From contig NZ_KE384518.1 of NCBI RefSeq assembly GCF_000426305.1, forward strand, positions 214,935 through 276,189: DNA of 61,255 nucleotides. Direction: 5' to 3'. The notes beneath the pieces are model-generated. The model was not told where the DNA came from. It saw only the letters and a list, made by a program, of their open reading frames with translations, and did not search any database. The translations under genes were made by a program, and so were the position numbers. Origin of the DNA: Anaerovorax odorimutans DSM 5092. Lineage in GTDB: Bacteria; Bacillota; Clostridia; Peptostreptococcales; Anaerovoracaceae. Positions 34,667 through 42,956 of this stretch are shown here, one piece after another (within the stretch, counting starts at the first letter, position 1; the number at the start of each line of letters is the position of its first letter).

Positions 34667-35977
34667 CTATTTTGTAATCTCTACGGTTTTTGTTTCATCT
34701 TTCCACTCAACTTCAGCCTTTAAACTTTGTGCTATAAATCTTATGGGAACCATTGTTCTGCCACTGATTATGCTTGCCGGCACATCTAAGAAATATTCCG
34801 TACCATTTACATATGCTGTCTCACTGCCTATATAAAGCTCAATTTCATTGTTTTCTAATGCTGCGGTTACCTTTTTTTCCGCAGAGTCCCAATTTACTTC
34901 TGCTCCAAGTTCTTGAAAAATACCTCTCATAGGAACTAAAACTCTATTATTTAAATTTACCGGAGGCTGATCAAAATTAATATTTTTTCCATTTAAAAGC
35001 ACTTTAATTTCATTTGAAGAAGGTAAAGTTTCTTTTGAAGAATTCAATTTAACATCTGACATATCGTAAAGAGAATTTGAGTTATGAAGATATCTTTCAT
35101 ATGCAACTAAAGCATATAAACTCTGCTCCGTAGCCATTTGATTTACTTTATCGCTCAAAATATGTTTGAAACCTCCGTTTTCTGCTTCATATTTAATAAG
35201 TTCTGAAACATTATCTGAGGCATCTATACCTAAAGCTGATTTTGCTACAATTATTTGTGCTAAACTTTCTGAATTACTTTTGCCTATTGTATCAATTACA
35301 TTAATTGCCCTGGAAATAGCCTCTTTAACATTGTCTTGATCTTTGTATTTAGCAAGGGCCTGAATAACCATAGCCGTTAGATCGCTATCCACAACATTTC
35401 CTGTTAAAGCAAAGCCTCCTTTTACTCCATTATCAGCTGTTATTTCTCTGCTTAAAATATAATCAATCATAGTTTGTCTTGAATTTTGCGTTGAAACATC
35501 CTTCAATTCAGGAATATTATATTCATGTGAATCAAATGCAATCAACGCAAATATTGGTCCATTAATACCTTGTTTTTTAACATTCTCAAAATCAGATAAT
35601 TTCTCTAACAAATTATATCCACCAACATCTGTAACATCTTTTCCAATAGCTGTAAGTGCTAATATAACCCTTGAATATTCTGTGTATTTTGTCTTTGTTA
35701 GTTCTCCATTATTTTGCTGAAGTTCTTTTATAATGCTATTATAATAGTCCTCATAATAGCTTTCAGGTACGTTATAACCAGAACGAGCCAATCCAATAAT
35801 AGCCCATTCTCCTCCAATTGATCCTAAAGAAGGATTTTTTACATTTTCTAAGCTGTATTTTGCCGTTTCTGTAATTATATTTGAAACATCTGTTTTAGCC
35901 ATAGCAAAGGATGTTATTTGCGTTACCGACAACACTAAAATAATAATTAAACTGATAATTTTTTTATTTGTAAACAA
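34667..35977 (-). CDS. Secreted prenyltransferase-like alpha-barrel protein with copper amine oxidase N-domain
   Basis: 436 residues. The signal peptide (1-27) ends AMAKTD. About 30-300 is a repeat-built alpha/alpha barrel of the terpene cyclase/prenyltransferase type: SIGGEWAIIGLARSGYNVPE, YSRVILALTAIGKDV and GGFALTGNVVDSDLTAMVIQ. The C-terminal about 110 residues are two halves of a copper-amine-oxidase-N-like stalk domain (NNRVLVPMRGIFQELGAEVNW, GRTMVPIRFIAQSLKAEVEW). The alpha barrel is the same fold as the cobalamin-binding N-terminal domain of animal transcobalamin. It is first gene before the DUF4430 lipoprotein, 39 bp away. Confidence 0.85.
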   Translation of the reverse strand: MFTNKKIISLIIILVLSVTQITSFAMAKTDVSNIITETAKYSLENVKNPSLGSIGGEWAIIGLARSGYNVPESYYEDYYNSIIKELQQNNGELTKTKYTEYSRVILALTAIGKDVTDVGGYNLLEKLSDFENVKKQGINGPIFALIAFDSHEYNIPELKDVSTQNSRQTMIDYILSREITADNGVKGGFALTGNVVDSDLTAMVIQALAKYKDQDNVKEAISRAINVIDTIGKSNSESLAQIIVAKSALGIDASDNVSELIKYEAENGGFKHILSDKVNQMATEQSLYALVAYERYLHNSNSLYDMSDVKLNSSKETLPSSNEIKVLLNGKNINFDQPPVNLNNRVLVPMRGIFQELGAEVNWDSAEKKVTAALENNEIELYIGSETAYVNGTEYFLDVPASIISGRTMVPIRFIAQSLKAEVEWKDETKTVEITK

Positions 35978-35995
35978 TATACTTTACCTCTTTCT

Positions 35996-36886
35996 TTAAA
36001 GTCCCAAAGAATTATAATCTTGAGTAAAACCATAACCTAAAACTTCTTTTACATCTGCAATAGTCAAAAATGCTTCTTTATCTACTTTATATACTACTTT
36101 ACGTAAATTGGCAATTTGCTTTGGCATTACAACAACAAATAACATTTCTCTATCATTCATTGTATACATACCTTTTGCTTTAATGCCTGTTACTCCTCTT
36201 CCAAGCTCTTTTATAATAGCTTCTGAAAGTTCCTGACTCTTATTAGAAATAATAAAGGCTGCCTTTGCAAAATGCATCCCTGAAAGCCAAAAATTTATCA
36301 TATAAGAACTTATAATCATAGCAATTATAGCATACATACCTTTGTGTGCACCAAAGACAAAAAATCCGCTTAAAATTATAATGCCGTCAATAATTCTAAT
36401 TAATGTAGCAATTGGATAACTTGGGAACTTAAATTTTAAAATAGTGGCAAGAGTATCACTTCCTCCTGTTGTGGCAGAAATACGAAGTACAATACCAATA
36501 CCAGATCCCATAAATGCACCTCCAAATACTGCCCCTAAAATTAAATCATCCCCTATTTCAAATAAATTTGGAATGTATTGACAATACCAAAGTGCAACTG
36601 AAAGCCAAATAACCGCAATTAATGAACGCTGTGCAAAAGCGAATCCTCTCTGCTTAATAATAATAATAAAAAGTGGTATATTAAAAATAATATTTGTAGC
36701 GTAAAGAGGTACTCCATGACCAAAAAAATAGCCTGTTACTTCTTTTATTACAATAGCCAGACCTGTAAGACCCCCAATAACCATACCTAAGGGTTCTAAA
36801 AACCATATAAGTCCTAAGGCAAGCATTGTTACACCAATTAAAATTTGCATTAATTGGCCAAAATTTACACCTAATAAACTTTTCAT
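35996..36886 (-). CDS. YitT family membrane protein
   Basis: A 296-residue protein. Five to six hydrophobic helices make up the YitT/DUF161 domain (GLIWFLEPLGMVIGGLTGLAIV, GAVFGGAFMGSGIGIVLRISATTGGSDTLA). A C-terminal cytoplasmic DUF2179 ferredoxin-like domain (about 215-290: LGRGVTGIKAKGMYTMNDREMLFVV) follows. The function is not settled; proposals include transport. It ends 18 bp before the barrel-protein gene and may be the first gene of that operon. No cobalamin or other riboswitch is seen in its upstream region. Confidence 0.9.
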   Translation of the reverse strand: MKSLLGVNFGQLMQILIGVTMLALGLIWFLEPLGMVIGGLTGLAIVIKEVTGYFFGHGVPLYATNIIFNIPLFIIIIKQRGFAFAQRSLIAVIWLSVALWYCQYIPNLFEIGDDLILGAVFGGAFMGSGIGIVLRISATTGGSDTLATILKFKFPSYPIATLIRIIDGIIILSGFFVFGAHKGMYAIIAMIISSYMINFWLSGMHFAKAAFIISNKSQELSEAIIKELGRGVTGIKAKGMYTMNDREMLFVVVMPKQIANLRKVVYKVDKEAFLTIADVKEVLGYGFTQDYNSLGL

Positions 36887-37125
36887 TCTCTCATCACTTT
36901 CATTTTAAATTTACTATTTATTTATAACTAATGATTAATTTGTACATATTTCGTATATATTTTGTAAATAATATATTAATAAAAAAATCAATCATTCCCC
37001 ACCTTATCTACATAAAATTATCACATTCATTTTTTATAATAAATACATAAAGTAAAGCAATATTTAATTTCAGATTAAATTATTTGCACGCTTTCCTTCT
37101 TTTTAAAGATACACACACACTTGAT

Positions 37126-37155
37126 AAAAACCCTTAGATTTTTCTAAGGGTTTTT
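37126..37155 (-). terminator. Terminator of the DUF4230-dtxR operon
   Basis: AAAAACCCTTAGA and TCTAAGGGTTTTT form a perfect stem. It overlaps the dtxR stop codon and has T/A runs on both sides. Confidence 0.88.
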
Positions 37156-37521
37156 ATTATCATAGACCCATTTTTTTATCCTTGAAAAAGATTCTTCGCT
37201 TATTATATGTTCAATTCGGCAGGCATCTTTCGCTGCAACTTCTTCATCTACACCTAAAGCCTCTGCTAAGAATTCTGTTATAAGTTCGTGCCTTTCATAA
37301 ATTTGTGTGGCTTTAGCTAAGCCTTTTTCTGTGAGAACGATGTTTCCTCCATCTTCCATGATGAGGTATCCACCTTTTTTCAAAATACTCATAGCTCTGC
37401 TAATACTTGCCTTCGTATATTGCAGCTCATTTGCAATATCAATAGAACGCACACTGCCGTTTTTCTTTTTCAGCATTAATATTGTCTCTAAATAATTTTC
37501 GCCCGATTCTTGAATTTTCAT
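37144..37521 (-). CDS. DtxR/MntR-family metal-dependent repressor
   Basis: 125 residues. The N-terminal winged helix has ESGENYLETILMLKKKNGSV and IANELQYTKASISRAMSILKKGGYL. The dimerisation/metal domain has HELITEFLAEALGVDEEVAAKDACRIEHIISEES, supplying the expected His, Glu and Cys ligands. It lacks the SH3-like third domain of DtxR proper and is of MntR size. Which metal (Fe2+ or Mn2+) cannot be settled by sequence alone. Three dyads with the DtxR half-site pattern precede the adjacent feo operon, so iron is likely. The start follows GAAGGGAGC. Confidence 0.9.
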   Translation of the reverse strand: MKIQESGENYLETILMLKKKNGSVRSIDIANELQYTKASISRAMSILKKGGYLIMEDGGNIVLTEKGLAKATQIYERHELITEFLAEALGVDEEVAAKDACRIEHIISEESFSRIKKWVYDNKNP

Positions 37522-37532
37522 AATGCTCCCTT

Positions 37533-38120
37533 CTACTCGAAAATAATAGTATATTCCCCAGGTTCAGTATTAAAAATTTGGATTAATTCCTTTATTGATT
37601 TTTTTGCTTTATTATCTGCTTCAATAAGTAATCCTTTATCAACAGCTTCTTTTTCCATCTTATCTGTTTCCTTTTCTACAAATGATGTATAGTCTTTTAT
37701 TTTTAATGGATTAAAAACATAACTAGTCTCATCAAATAATTGCAGGCTTGAATTGTCTATCTCATGTGAAACAATTTTTGCCTTAGGAAGAGATATTGTA
37801 ATCTTATAGTCTTTTATTGATACCTTTACATCCTTCATATCAATTCCTGCTTTAATTTCTCCATCATAAGAAACCAGAAAAGTTTTCTTTGTAAAAGGTA
37901 CTTCCCATCCATAAAAATCATTTACATCCTCAAATTTCCCCATATTAGTATAGGCATAATCTACAGTTGCCAATTCACTTATCGTAGTTAGTTTTTCTGA
38001 AATCAAATCAGAAGTTATGGCTGCTTCATGTCCTCTACTGCCTTTCCAAAATGCTCCTGCTGCAAAAAAAACTCCTGCAACTGCTACGACTATTACTATT
38101 AATATTACTGCTTTTTTCAT
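37533..38120 (-). CDS. DUF4230 membrane-anchored protein
   Basis: 195 residues. One N-terminal helix (MKKAVILIVIVVAVAGVFF) is followed by an extracytoplasmic domain: TISELATVDYAYTNMGKFED, KTFLVSYDGEIKAGIDMKDVKV and KITISLPKAKIVSHEID. This is typical of DUF4230 proteins, for which no function is established. I take the ATG at 38120, eight bases after AGAGGAA, rather than an upstream one. It is in an operon with the DtxR gene, 11 bp apart. That association suggests an envelope role connected with metal homeostasis. Confidence 0.8.
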   Translation of the reverse strand: MKKAVILIVIVVAVAGVFFAAGAFWKGSRGHEAAITSDLISEKLTTISELATVDYAYTNMGKFEDVNDFYGWEVPFTKKTFLVSYDGEIKAGIDMKDVKVSIKDYKITISLPKAKIVSHEIDNSSLQLFDETSYVFNPLKIKDYTSFVEKETDKMEKEAVDKGLLIEADNKAKKSIKELIQIFNTEPGEYTIIFE

Positions 38121-38183
38121 TTCCATTCCTCTTCGTAACTTCATTATTCAATTTTTATCTATTATTAAAAATTATTATAACAT

Positions 38184-38533
38184 GTCTTAATCTTAGTAAC
38201 CATTATAACATGACACAAGTTATCAAGCATGTTTCAATGATTTCCTCCTTACAGCAACGCTGTCTCAATCATAGAAATCATTATAACATGACACAAGCTA
38301 TCCAAGCATGTTTCAATGGTTCCATCCTCTCAGCAACGCTGTTTTAATCTTAGGAACCATTATAACATGACACAACCTGTCCTAGCATGTTTCAATGGTT
38401 CCATCCTCTCAGCAACGCTGTTTTAATCTTAGGAACCATTATAACATATTCCTACCCTATTTAGAAAGTTTTTAAAATTCTATCCACTCAGCAACGCTGT
38501 TTTAATCTTAGGAACCATTATAACATATTCCTA
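38184..38533 (+). repeat. Tandem array of structured repeat, 79-bp period
   Basis: The core CAGCAACGCTG (or a one-base-shifted equivalent) recurs at 38252, 38331, 38410 and 38489, exactly 79 bp apart, with a partial unit in front. Each unit has a paired stem. In unit 1 it is ATGATTTC/GAAATCAT, and in units 2 and 3 ATGGTTCC/GGAACCAT. The fourth has lost its left arm. The inter-stem flank ATGACACAAG-CT is shared with the single copy at 5661. It fills the space between the dtxR operon and the feo promoter. Confidence 0.88.
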
Positions 38534-38561
38534 AACTATTTTAAAATAGTTTAAAAATCTA

Positions 38562-38590
38562 TTGACAAAATAAGTTAGCAGTGATAAACT
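38562..38590 (+). promoter_or_regulatory. feo operon promoter
   Basis: TTGACA (38562-38567), 17 bp, TAAACT (38585-38590). It lies immediately upstream of, and partly within, the DtxR-type sites. Confidence 0.75.
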
Positions 38591-38685
38591 ATTTCTATAA
38601 GTTAGCAAGAGCTAACTATCTTTTGGTTGATTAGTTAGTTATTACTAACTAAAATTTGACATTTAGGTTAGTAATAACTAACTAA
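38573..38685 (+). promoter_or_regulatory. Three (possibly four) DtxR-type operators before feo
   Basis: AGTTAGC-aaga-GCTAACT (38600-38617), TTAGTTAGT-tatt-ACTAACTAA (38631-38652) and a TAGGTTAGT-aata-ACTAACTAA dyad (38663-38685) share a 7+4+7 core. Their centres (38608.5, 38641.5, 38674.5) are exactly 33 bp apart. A degenerate half site, AGTTAGC, lies at 38573-38579, over the promoter. Repression by the neighbouring DtxR protein under iron sufficiency is inferred. Confidence 0.75.
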
Positions 38686-38701
38686 TAAGGAGGAAGGTAT
38701 T

Positions 38702-38914
38702 ATGATGCCATTAACATTTCTGAAAGCAGGCGAGCAATCTACAATAAAAAGAATTCTAGATGTTAACGATACTAAAAAATTTCTTGAAAGCCTCGGTTTT
38801 GTAGTAGGAAGTACAGTTACCGTTGTTTCAAAAATTGGTGATAATATGATTCTTAATATAAAGGACAGCAGAATAGCCTTAGATAAAGATATGGCAAGAA
38901 AAATTGTGATTTAA
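38702..38914 (+). CDS. feoA: FeoA domain protein 1
   Basis: A 70-residue SH3-like FeoA protein. MPLTFLKAGEQSTIKRILDVNDTKKFLESLGF and GSTVTVVSKIGDNMIL match the beta-barrel fold. FeoA proteins are cytoplasmic helpers of the Fe2+ transporter FeoB. It is the first gene of a four-gene operon, starting 8 bp after GGAGGAAGG, and is followed 18 bp later by a second FeoA. Two FeoA genes before FeoB are common in Clostridia. Confidence 0.92.
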   Translation: MMPLTFLKAGEQSTIKRILDVNDTKKFLESLGFVVGSTVTVVSKIGDNMILNIKDSRIALDKDMARKIVI

Positions 38915-38932
38915 TGAAAATGGAGGTTTCAT

Positions 38933-39160
38933 ATGTATACATTAAAATCAATTCCCATAGGAGAAACTGTTAAAGTAATCAGACTTGATGGTCAAGGTGC
39001 ATTAAAGCGAAAAATAATGGATATGGGTATTACTAAAGGAATAAAAATTTCAGTAAAAAAAATTGCTCCTTTAGGTGATCCTATCGAAATCACAGTACGA
39101 GGATATGAATTATCTATCAGAAAAGCTGATGCAGAAAAAATAATAGTGGAGAGGTGTTAA
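38933..39160 (+). CDS. feoA: FeoA domain protein 2
   Basis: A 75-residue FeoA protein. It has MYTLKSIPIGETVKVIRLDG, the KRKIMDMGITKGIKISVKKIAPLGDPIEI core and VRGYELSIRKADAEKI, closer to canonical FeoA than the first copy. The SH3-like fold is predicted to contact the FeoB GTPase. The gene has TGGAGG at its start and ends one base before feoB, indicating tightly coupled translation. Confidence 0.94.
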   Translation: MYTLKSIPIGETVKVIRLDGQGALKRKIMDMGITKGIKISVKKIAPLGDPIEITVRGYELSIRKADAEKIIVERC

Positions 39161-39161
39161 C

Positions 39162-41201
39162 ATGAAGATTAAAATTGCTCTAGCCGGGAATCCTAACTGT
39201 GGTAAAACTACAATGTTTAACGAGATGACAGGAAGTTCGCAGTATGTGGGAAACTGGCCGGGTGTAACAGTAGAAAAAAAAGAAGGAAAACTAAAAAATA
39301 ACAAAGAAATAGAGATAATCGACCTTCCAGGAATATATTCTCTTTCTCCTTATACTTTAGAAGAAACTATTACAAGGGATTATTTAGTTAAAGAACGTCC
39401 TGATGTAATCATCAATATTATTGATGCTACTAATATTGAAAGAAATTTATATTTAACTACACAGCTTTTAGAAACAGGAATACCTGTTATATTGGCTGTG
39501 AATATGATAGATGTAATAAATAAAAGAGGCGATCAAATAAATCTTGAAGTTCTCAGCAATGAGCTTGGATGCACTGCTGTTGCCACTTCAGCGGTGAAAG
39601 GGATAGGTTTAGAGGAACTTATTTCTAAAGCATTGGATACTGCTAAAAAAGAAAATACAAAAAAAGTCAGTCCTATGTTCATGTCAGAAGCATACGGCAG
39701 ACTTTCTGAAGAAGAAGAAGAACAGATTATAAGTAATCGTTATGAACTTGTACAGCAAATTGTAGAAAAAGCTGTTGTTAAGAAAAATTTCAATAAAATA
39801 GATACTACTTCAGATAAGATAGATAAAGTGCTCACTAACAGATGGCTTGCATTACCTATATTCTTTGTAATACTTTGGGCAATTTACTATGTTTCTATTG
39901 TCTCAGTAGGTGATGCAACTATCGGTTGGGTTGAAAATTTATTTGCATTGCTGCAAGAAGGTGCACATTCATTGTTTTCAGGTTTAGGAGCTTCGGCTTG
40001 GGCTATGGATTTAATTGAAAACGGAATTATTGGAAGTATTGGTGCAATTTTCATATATGTACCGCAGTTAATGATTCTATTCTTCTTCCTATCACTTTTG
40101 GAAGACAGTGGTTACATGGCACGTGTAGCATTTATTATGGATAGACTTTTCCGTAAGTTTGGTCTATCAGGGAAATCATTTATTCCTATGCTCATAGGAA
40201 CAGGTTGTTCAATTCCTGGTATTATGGCCAGTCGTACAATTGAAAATGAAAGAGATCGAAAAATGACAATTATGCTTACTCCTTTTATTCCATGCGGAGC
40301 TAAGCTACCTGTATTTGCCATGTTTATCTCTCTTTTATTTGCAGATCATACATGGATAGGTCCAACTATTTACCTGATTGCAATAGCAGCAGTAATTTTT
40401 TCCGGTATTATATTAAAAAAGACAAAATTGTTTGCAGGAGATCCAGCTCCTTTCGTAATGGAGCTTCCAACATATAAGTTGCCTAGACTAAAAGGTGTTG
40501 TAATTCATATGTGGGATAAAGCAAAATCATTTATTAAAAAAGCTGGTACTATAATCTTTGCCGCATGTGCTATTTTATGGCTGTTACAAAACTTCAGTTT
40601 CAGCGGATATGTTGGTCCTGATGCAATTGATCAAAGTATTTTAGCACAATTCGGTAATGCTGTTAAATGGATCTTTATTCCTCTTGGCTTTGGAGATTCT
40701 TGGGCTGCACCAGTTGCTGCAATAACAGGACTTATAGCAAAAGAAGTCGTAGTTGCAACTTTTGCATCAGTTGGTTCAACGGTTCCTATTGTATTTAGTC
40801 AAGTAACCGGATTTGGGTTTATGCTCTTTACTCTATTTGCAGCTCCTTGTTTCGCAGCTATAGGTGCAATGAAAAGAGAATTTGGAAACTGGAAATGGAC
40901 TTTCTTTGCAATAGGCTATCAAACAGGTCTTGCATATGTTATGGCTTTATTGGTAAACTTAATTGGTGGATTAATCTTTAAAGGAACAGATGTTGTTAAG
41001 AAAGTTTCTCTTGATATAGGATTAATGGAACAGGCCTCAGAAGGTGATGTTGTAAGCTTCAATATTGTATATGCTATATTTATTGCAATAATAGTAATTG
41101 GCTTGATAATAGGAATAGCAAGTAAAATAAGAAGTTCAAAAGATTATGCTTCAGTATCAAAAGCAGTAGCTTCAGAATCAGTGGCCTCCGAAGAAAATTA
41201 A
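39162..41201 (+). CDS. feoB: Ferrous iron transporter FeoB
   Basis: 679 residues. A cytoplasmic G domain (1-about 165) has G1 GNPNCGKTT (9-17), G3 DLPG (54-57) and G4 NMID (114-117). It is followed by a helical insertion domain and a membrane domain with about 10 helices. The membrane part has the paired Gate motifs GTGCSIPGIMASRT and FIPCGAKLPVFA, the latter with the conserved PCGAK Cys. The C-terminal tail is Ser/Glu-rich (ASESVASEEN). It imports Fe2+ under anaerobic conditions. Confidence 0.97.
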   Translation: MKIKIALAGNPNCGKTTMFNEMTGSSQYVGNWPGVTVEKKEGKLKNNKEIEIIDLPGIYSLSPYTLEETITRDYLVKERPDVIINIIDATNIERNLYLTTQLLETGIPVILAVNMIDVINKRGDQINLEVLSNELGCTAVATSAVKGIGLEELISKALDTAKKENTKKVSPMFMSEAYGRLSEEEEEQIISNRYELVQQIVEKAVVKKNFNKIDTTSDKIDKVLTNRWLALPIFFVILWAIYYVSIVSVGDATIGWVENLFALLQEGAHSLFSGLGASAWAMDLIENGIIGSIGAIFIYVPQLMILFFFLSLLEDSGYMARVAFIMDRLFRKFGLSGKSFIPMLIGTGCSIPGIMASRTIENERDRKMTIMLTPFIPCGAKLPVFAMFISLLFADHTWIGPTIYLIAIAAVIFSGIILKKTKLFAGDPAPFVMELPTYKLPRLKGVVIHMWDKAKSFIKKAGTIIFAACAILWLLQNFSFSGYVGPDAIDQSILAQFGNAVKWIFIPLGFGDSWAAPVAAITGLIAKEVVVATFASVGSTVPIVFSQVTGFGFMLFTLFAAPCFAAIGAMKREFGNWKWTFFAIGYQTGLAYVMALLVNLIGGLIFKGTDVVKKVSLDIGLMEQASEGDVVSFNIVYAIFIAIIVIGLIIGIASKIRSSKDYASVSKAVASESVASEEN

Positions 41202-41222
41202 TGTTTAAAAGGGGTATTTAAT

Positions 41223-41420
41223 ATGATTAATTATATAATCGGTATAATCATTGTAATTGCAGTGGTTTTAGCAATACGCTCTATTTCTAAAAGCAGTAAA
41301 AATAAGGGGTGTTCCGGAGGATGCACAGGTTGCTCCCATGGCTCCACCTGCGAGGCTTTTAAGTCACTTGAAGCATTAGAAAAAGATATTCAAAATAATA
41401 ACATTCAAAACAATAAATAA
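41223..41420 (+). CDS. FeoB-associated Cys-rich membrane protein
   Basis: 65 residues. A single N-terminal helix (about 2-19) is followed by a KGCSGGCTGCSHGSTCEAFK motif. This resembles the small FeoB-associated Cys-rich protein of Firmicutes, whose cysteines may bind iron or help load it. The C-terminal part is acidic and Asn-rich. It starts after AAAAGGGG, 21 bp past feoB. Confidence 0.88.
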   Translation: MINYIIGIIIVIAVVLAIRSISKSSKNKGCSGGCTGCSHGSTCEAFKSLEALEKDIQNNNIQNNK

Positions 41421-41474
41421 CCTAAAATATAACCTTTAAATTAAACAACCTTCTATAAATTTAATATAAAATCT

Positions 41475-41514
41475 AAAGAAGCTGTGTACTAATTGTTTGG
41501 TGCACAGCTTCTTT
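41475..41514. terminator. Terminator between feo operon and ybaK
   Basis: AAAGAAGCTGTG pairs perfectly with CACAGCTTCTTT around a 16-nt loop. Both convergent operons can use it. Confidence 0.8.
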
Positions 41515-41544
41515 GTTTATACCATAATTTTTTATTATTTTTAT

Positions 41545-42030
41545 TTATTCTTTATTTATAATTAATCCTACCAAATCAGCATCAATCAGATTTAATAAAT
41601 CATCTACCCTAACATCCATTTGAAGCCCTACTTTTCCGGCACTGACCACAATATTTTCAAAATTTGCAGCACTTTCATCGATTGCAGTTTTAAATTGCTT
41701 TTTCATACCCACGGGAGAACATCCCCCTTTGATATACCCGGTTACTTTAGTAATATCTCTTGCTAAAATCATTTCTATCTTCTTTTCGCCAAAATGTTTT
41801 GCTGCTTTCTTTAAATCTAATTCACAATCTACAGGAATAACACATACATAATGTTCCTTGCTTGAACCTTGTAAAACTAATGTTTTAAATACTCTTTTAG
41901 GATCCATTCCTGTAGCTTTCGCAACAGATAGACCGTCCAAAAACCCTTGTGGTGCCTCATATTCTTTAATATTGTATTTGATTTTATTTACTTCAAGTAA
42001 TCTAACTGCATTAGTTTTAATACCAGCCAT
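41545..42030 (-). CDS. ybaK: Cys-tRNA(Pro)/Cys-tRNA(Cys) deacylase, YbaK/EbsC family
   Basis: 161 residues. It hydrolyses mischarged Cys-tRNA(Pro). The fold begins IKTNAVRLLEVNKIKYNIKEY, followed by GMDPKRVFKTLVLQG with the catalytic Lys. The GYIKGGCSPVGMKK loop and the late DVRVDDLLNLIDADLVGLI are typical of the family. I start at 42030 because AAAGGA lies 9 bases ahead; an upstream in-frame ATG has no site. It is monocistronic and convergent to the feo operon. Confidence 0.93.
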   Translation of the reverse strand: MAGIKTNAVRLLEVNKIKYNIKEYEAPQGFLDGLSVAKATGMDPKRVFKTLVLQGSSKEHYVCVIPVDCELDLKKAAKHFGEKKIEMILARDITKVTGYIKGGCSPVGMKKQFKTAIDESAANFENIVVSAGKVGLQMDVRVDDLLNLIDADLVGLIINKE

Positions 42031-42150
42031 ATTTACATATCCTTTCACTACAAAAAATCTTTATCTGTTTTTTATTGTATCATAAATTTTAATAATAGGA
42101 TAATTAAGGATTAAAATATATCTAATTTTTAGATTTTAATTAATATGAAA

Positions 42151-42645
42151 TTATTGTTTTGGAATAAAAAAATACTCTCCTGTATATGGATTTAAAAAAG
42201 CTTCCTCTACCTCTCCATCTACTGTTAAAATCCAATGATAAGAATTTATACCTTTTGAACTACTAGGATAGATAGCATCTGATCCATCAGCTTTTATTAT
42301 TTTTATAATTCCTTGCTCAGATGCTTTATTCACGATTTTTTTATATGCTTCATTATAAGGAACTTTTTTAGGTATAAAAATTGATGCATTTACAAATGAG
42401 ATTATAATACTAACCGTAATAGCAAAAAAAACAAGTATCCATTTACTATATTCCATATTTGAATATATACTTCGTATTAAAATGAAAAATAAAATTAATG
42501 TTAAAATCAAAAAAACAAATGCCGTAAAATAATCGCCACTTACATTACCAAATAAATAAACATTCCTGATTTCTAAACATAAAGTAAATAGAGCTACAAT
42601 AAATAAACAAATAGAAGGTATAGTAATAATCTTATTTTTCCACAT
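42151..42645 (-). CDS. Hypothetical membrane protein with C-terminal PepSY-like tail
   Basis: 164 residues. Three or four hydrophobic helices fill the first about 95 residues. The polar C-terminus reads SYHWILTVDGEVEEAFLNPYTGEYFFI and looks like a PepSY-type strand pair with its NPYTGE motif. PepSY-type modules are found in proteins of the cell envelope as protease-inhibitor or regulatory domains. No function is assigned. It stands alone. Confidence 0.7.
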   Translation of the reverse strand: MWKNKIITIPSICLFIVALFTLCLEIRNVYLFGNVSGDYFTAFVFLILTLILFFILIRSIYSNMEYSKWILVFFAITVSIIISFVNASIFIPKKVPYNEAYKKIVNKASEQGIIKIIKADGSDAIYPSSSKGINSYHWILTVDGEVEEAFLNPYTGEYFFIPKQ

Positions 42646-42956
42646 AAAATATTCCTCATTTCAATTATAAATTTTTTAATAGTTTAAGGGAAATAACATA
42701 ATAGATATTTTCATCTTATAATACACGATATCAGATTCAATTTTAAAATTCTATACATTACATAAAATTAATTCAATGTCAATTCTAAGATAATAAAAAG
42801 AGGAAATTAAGAAATTAAGGATTTCTATTTGAACAGTTTAAAATTTAATAATCTAAATTTTGCTATTCTAATGTGCTTTTTTAAATTCTGTCAATATAAT
42901 TTTATATAAAAATTCACATACTATCTTTACCTAGAATTTTGAAAGGAGTCAATTTT
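42646..42956. other. Intergenic stretch, no feature seen
   Basis: AT-rich, without a gene or hairpin that I can support. It must hold the promoters of the two flanking divergent genes. Confidence 0.5.

Noticed and set aside
36887-37143. Cobalamin riboswitch upstream of the ECF operon
   Set aside because: No B12-box-like GCCACTG or matching stems were seen on the leftward strand between 35978 and 37143.
38184-38533. CRISPR array
   Set aside because: The 79-bp period and repeats look superficially similar, but the conserved part is most of the unit, the spacers are nearly identical and no cas gene is near.
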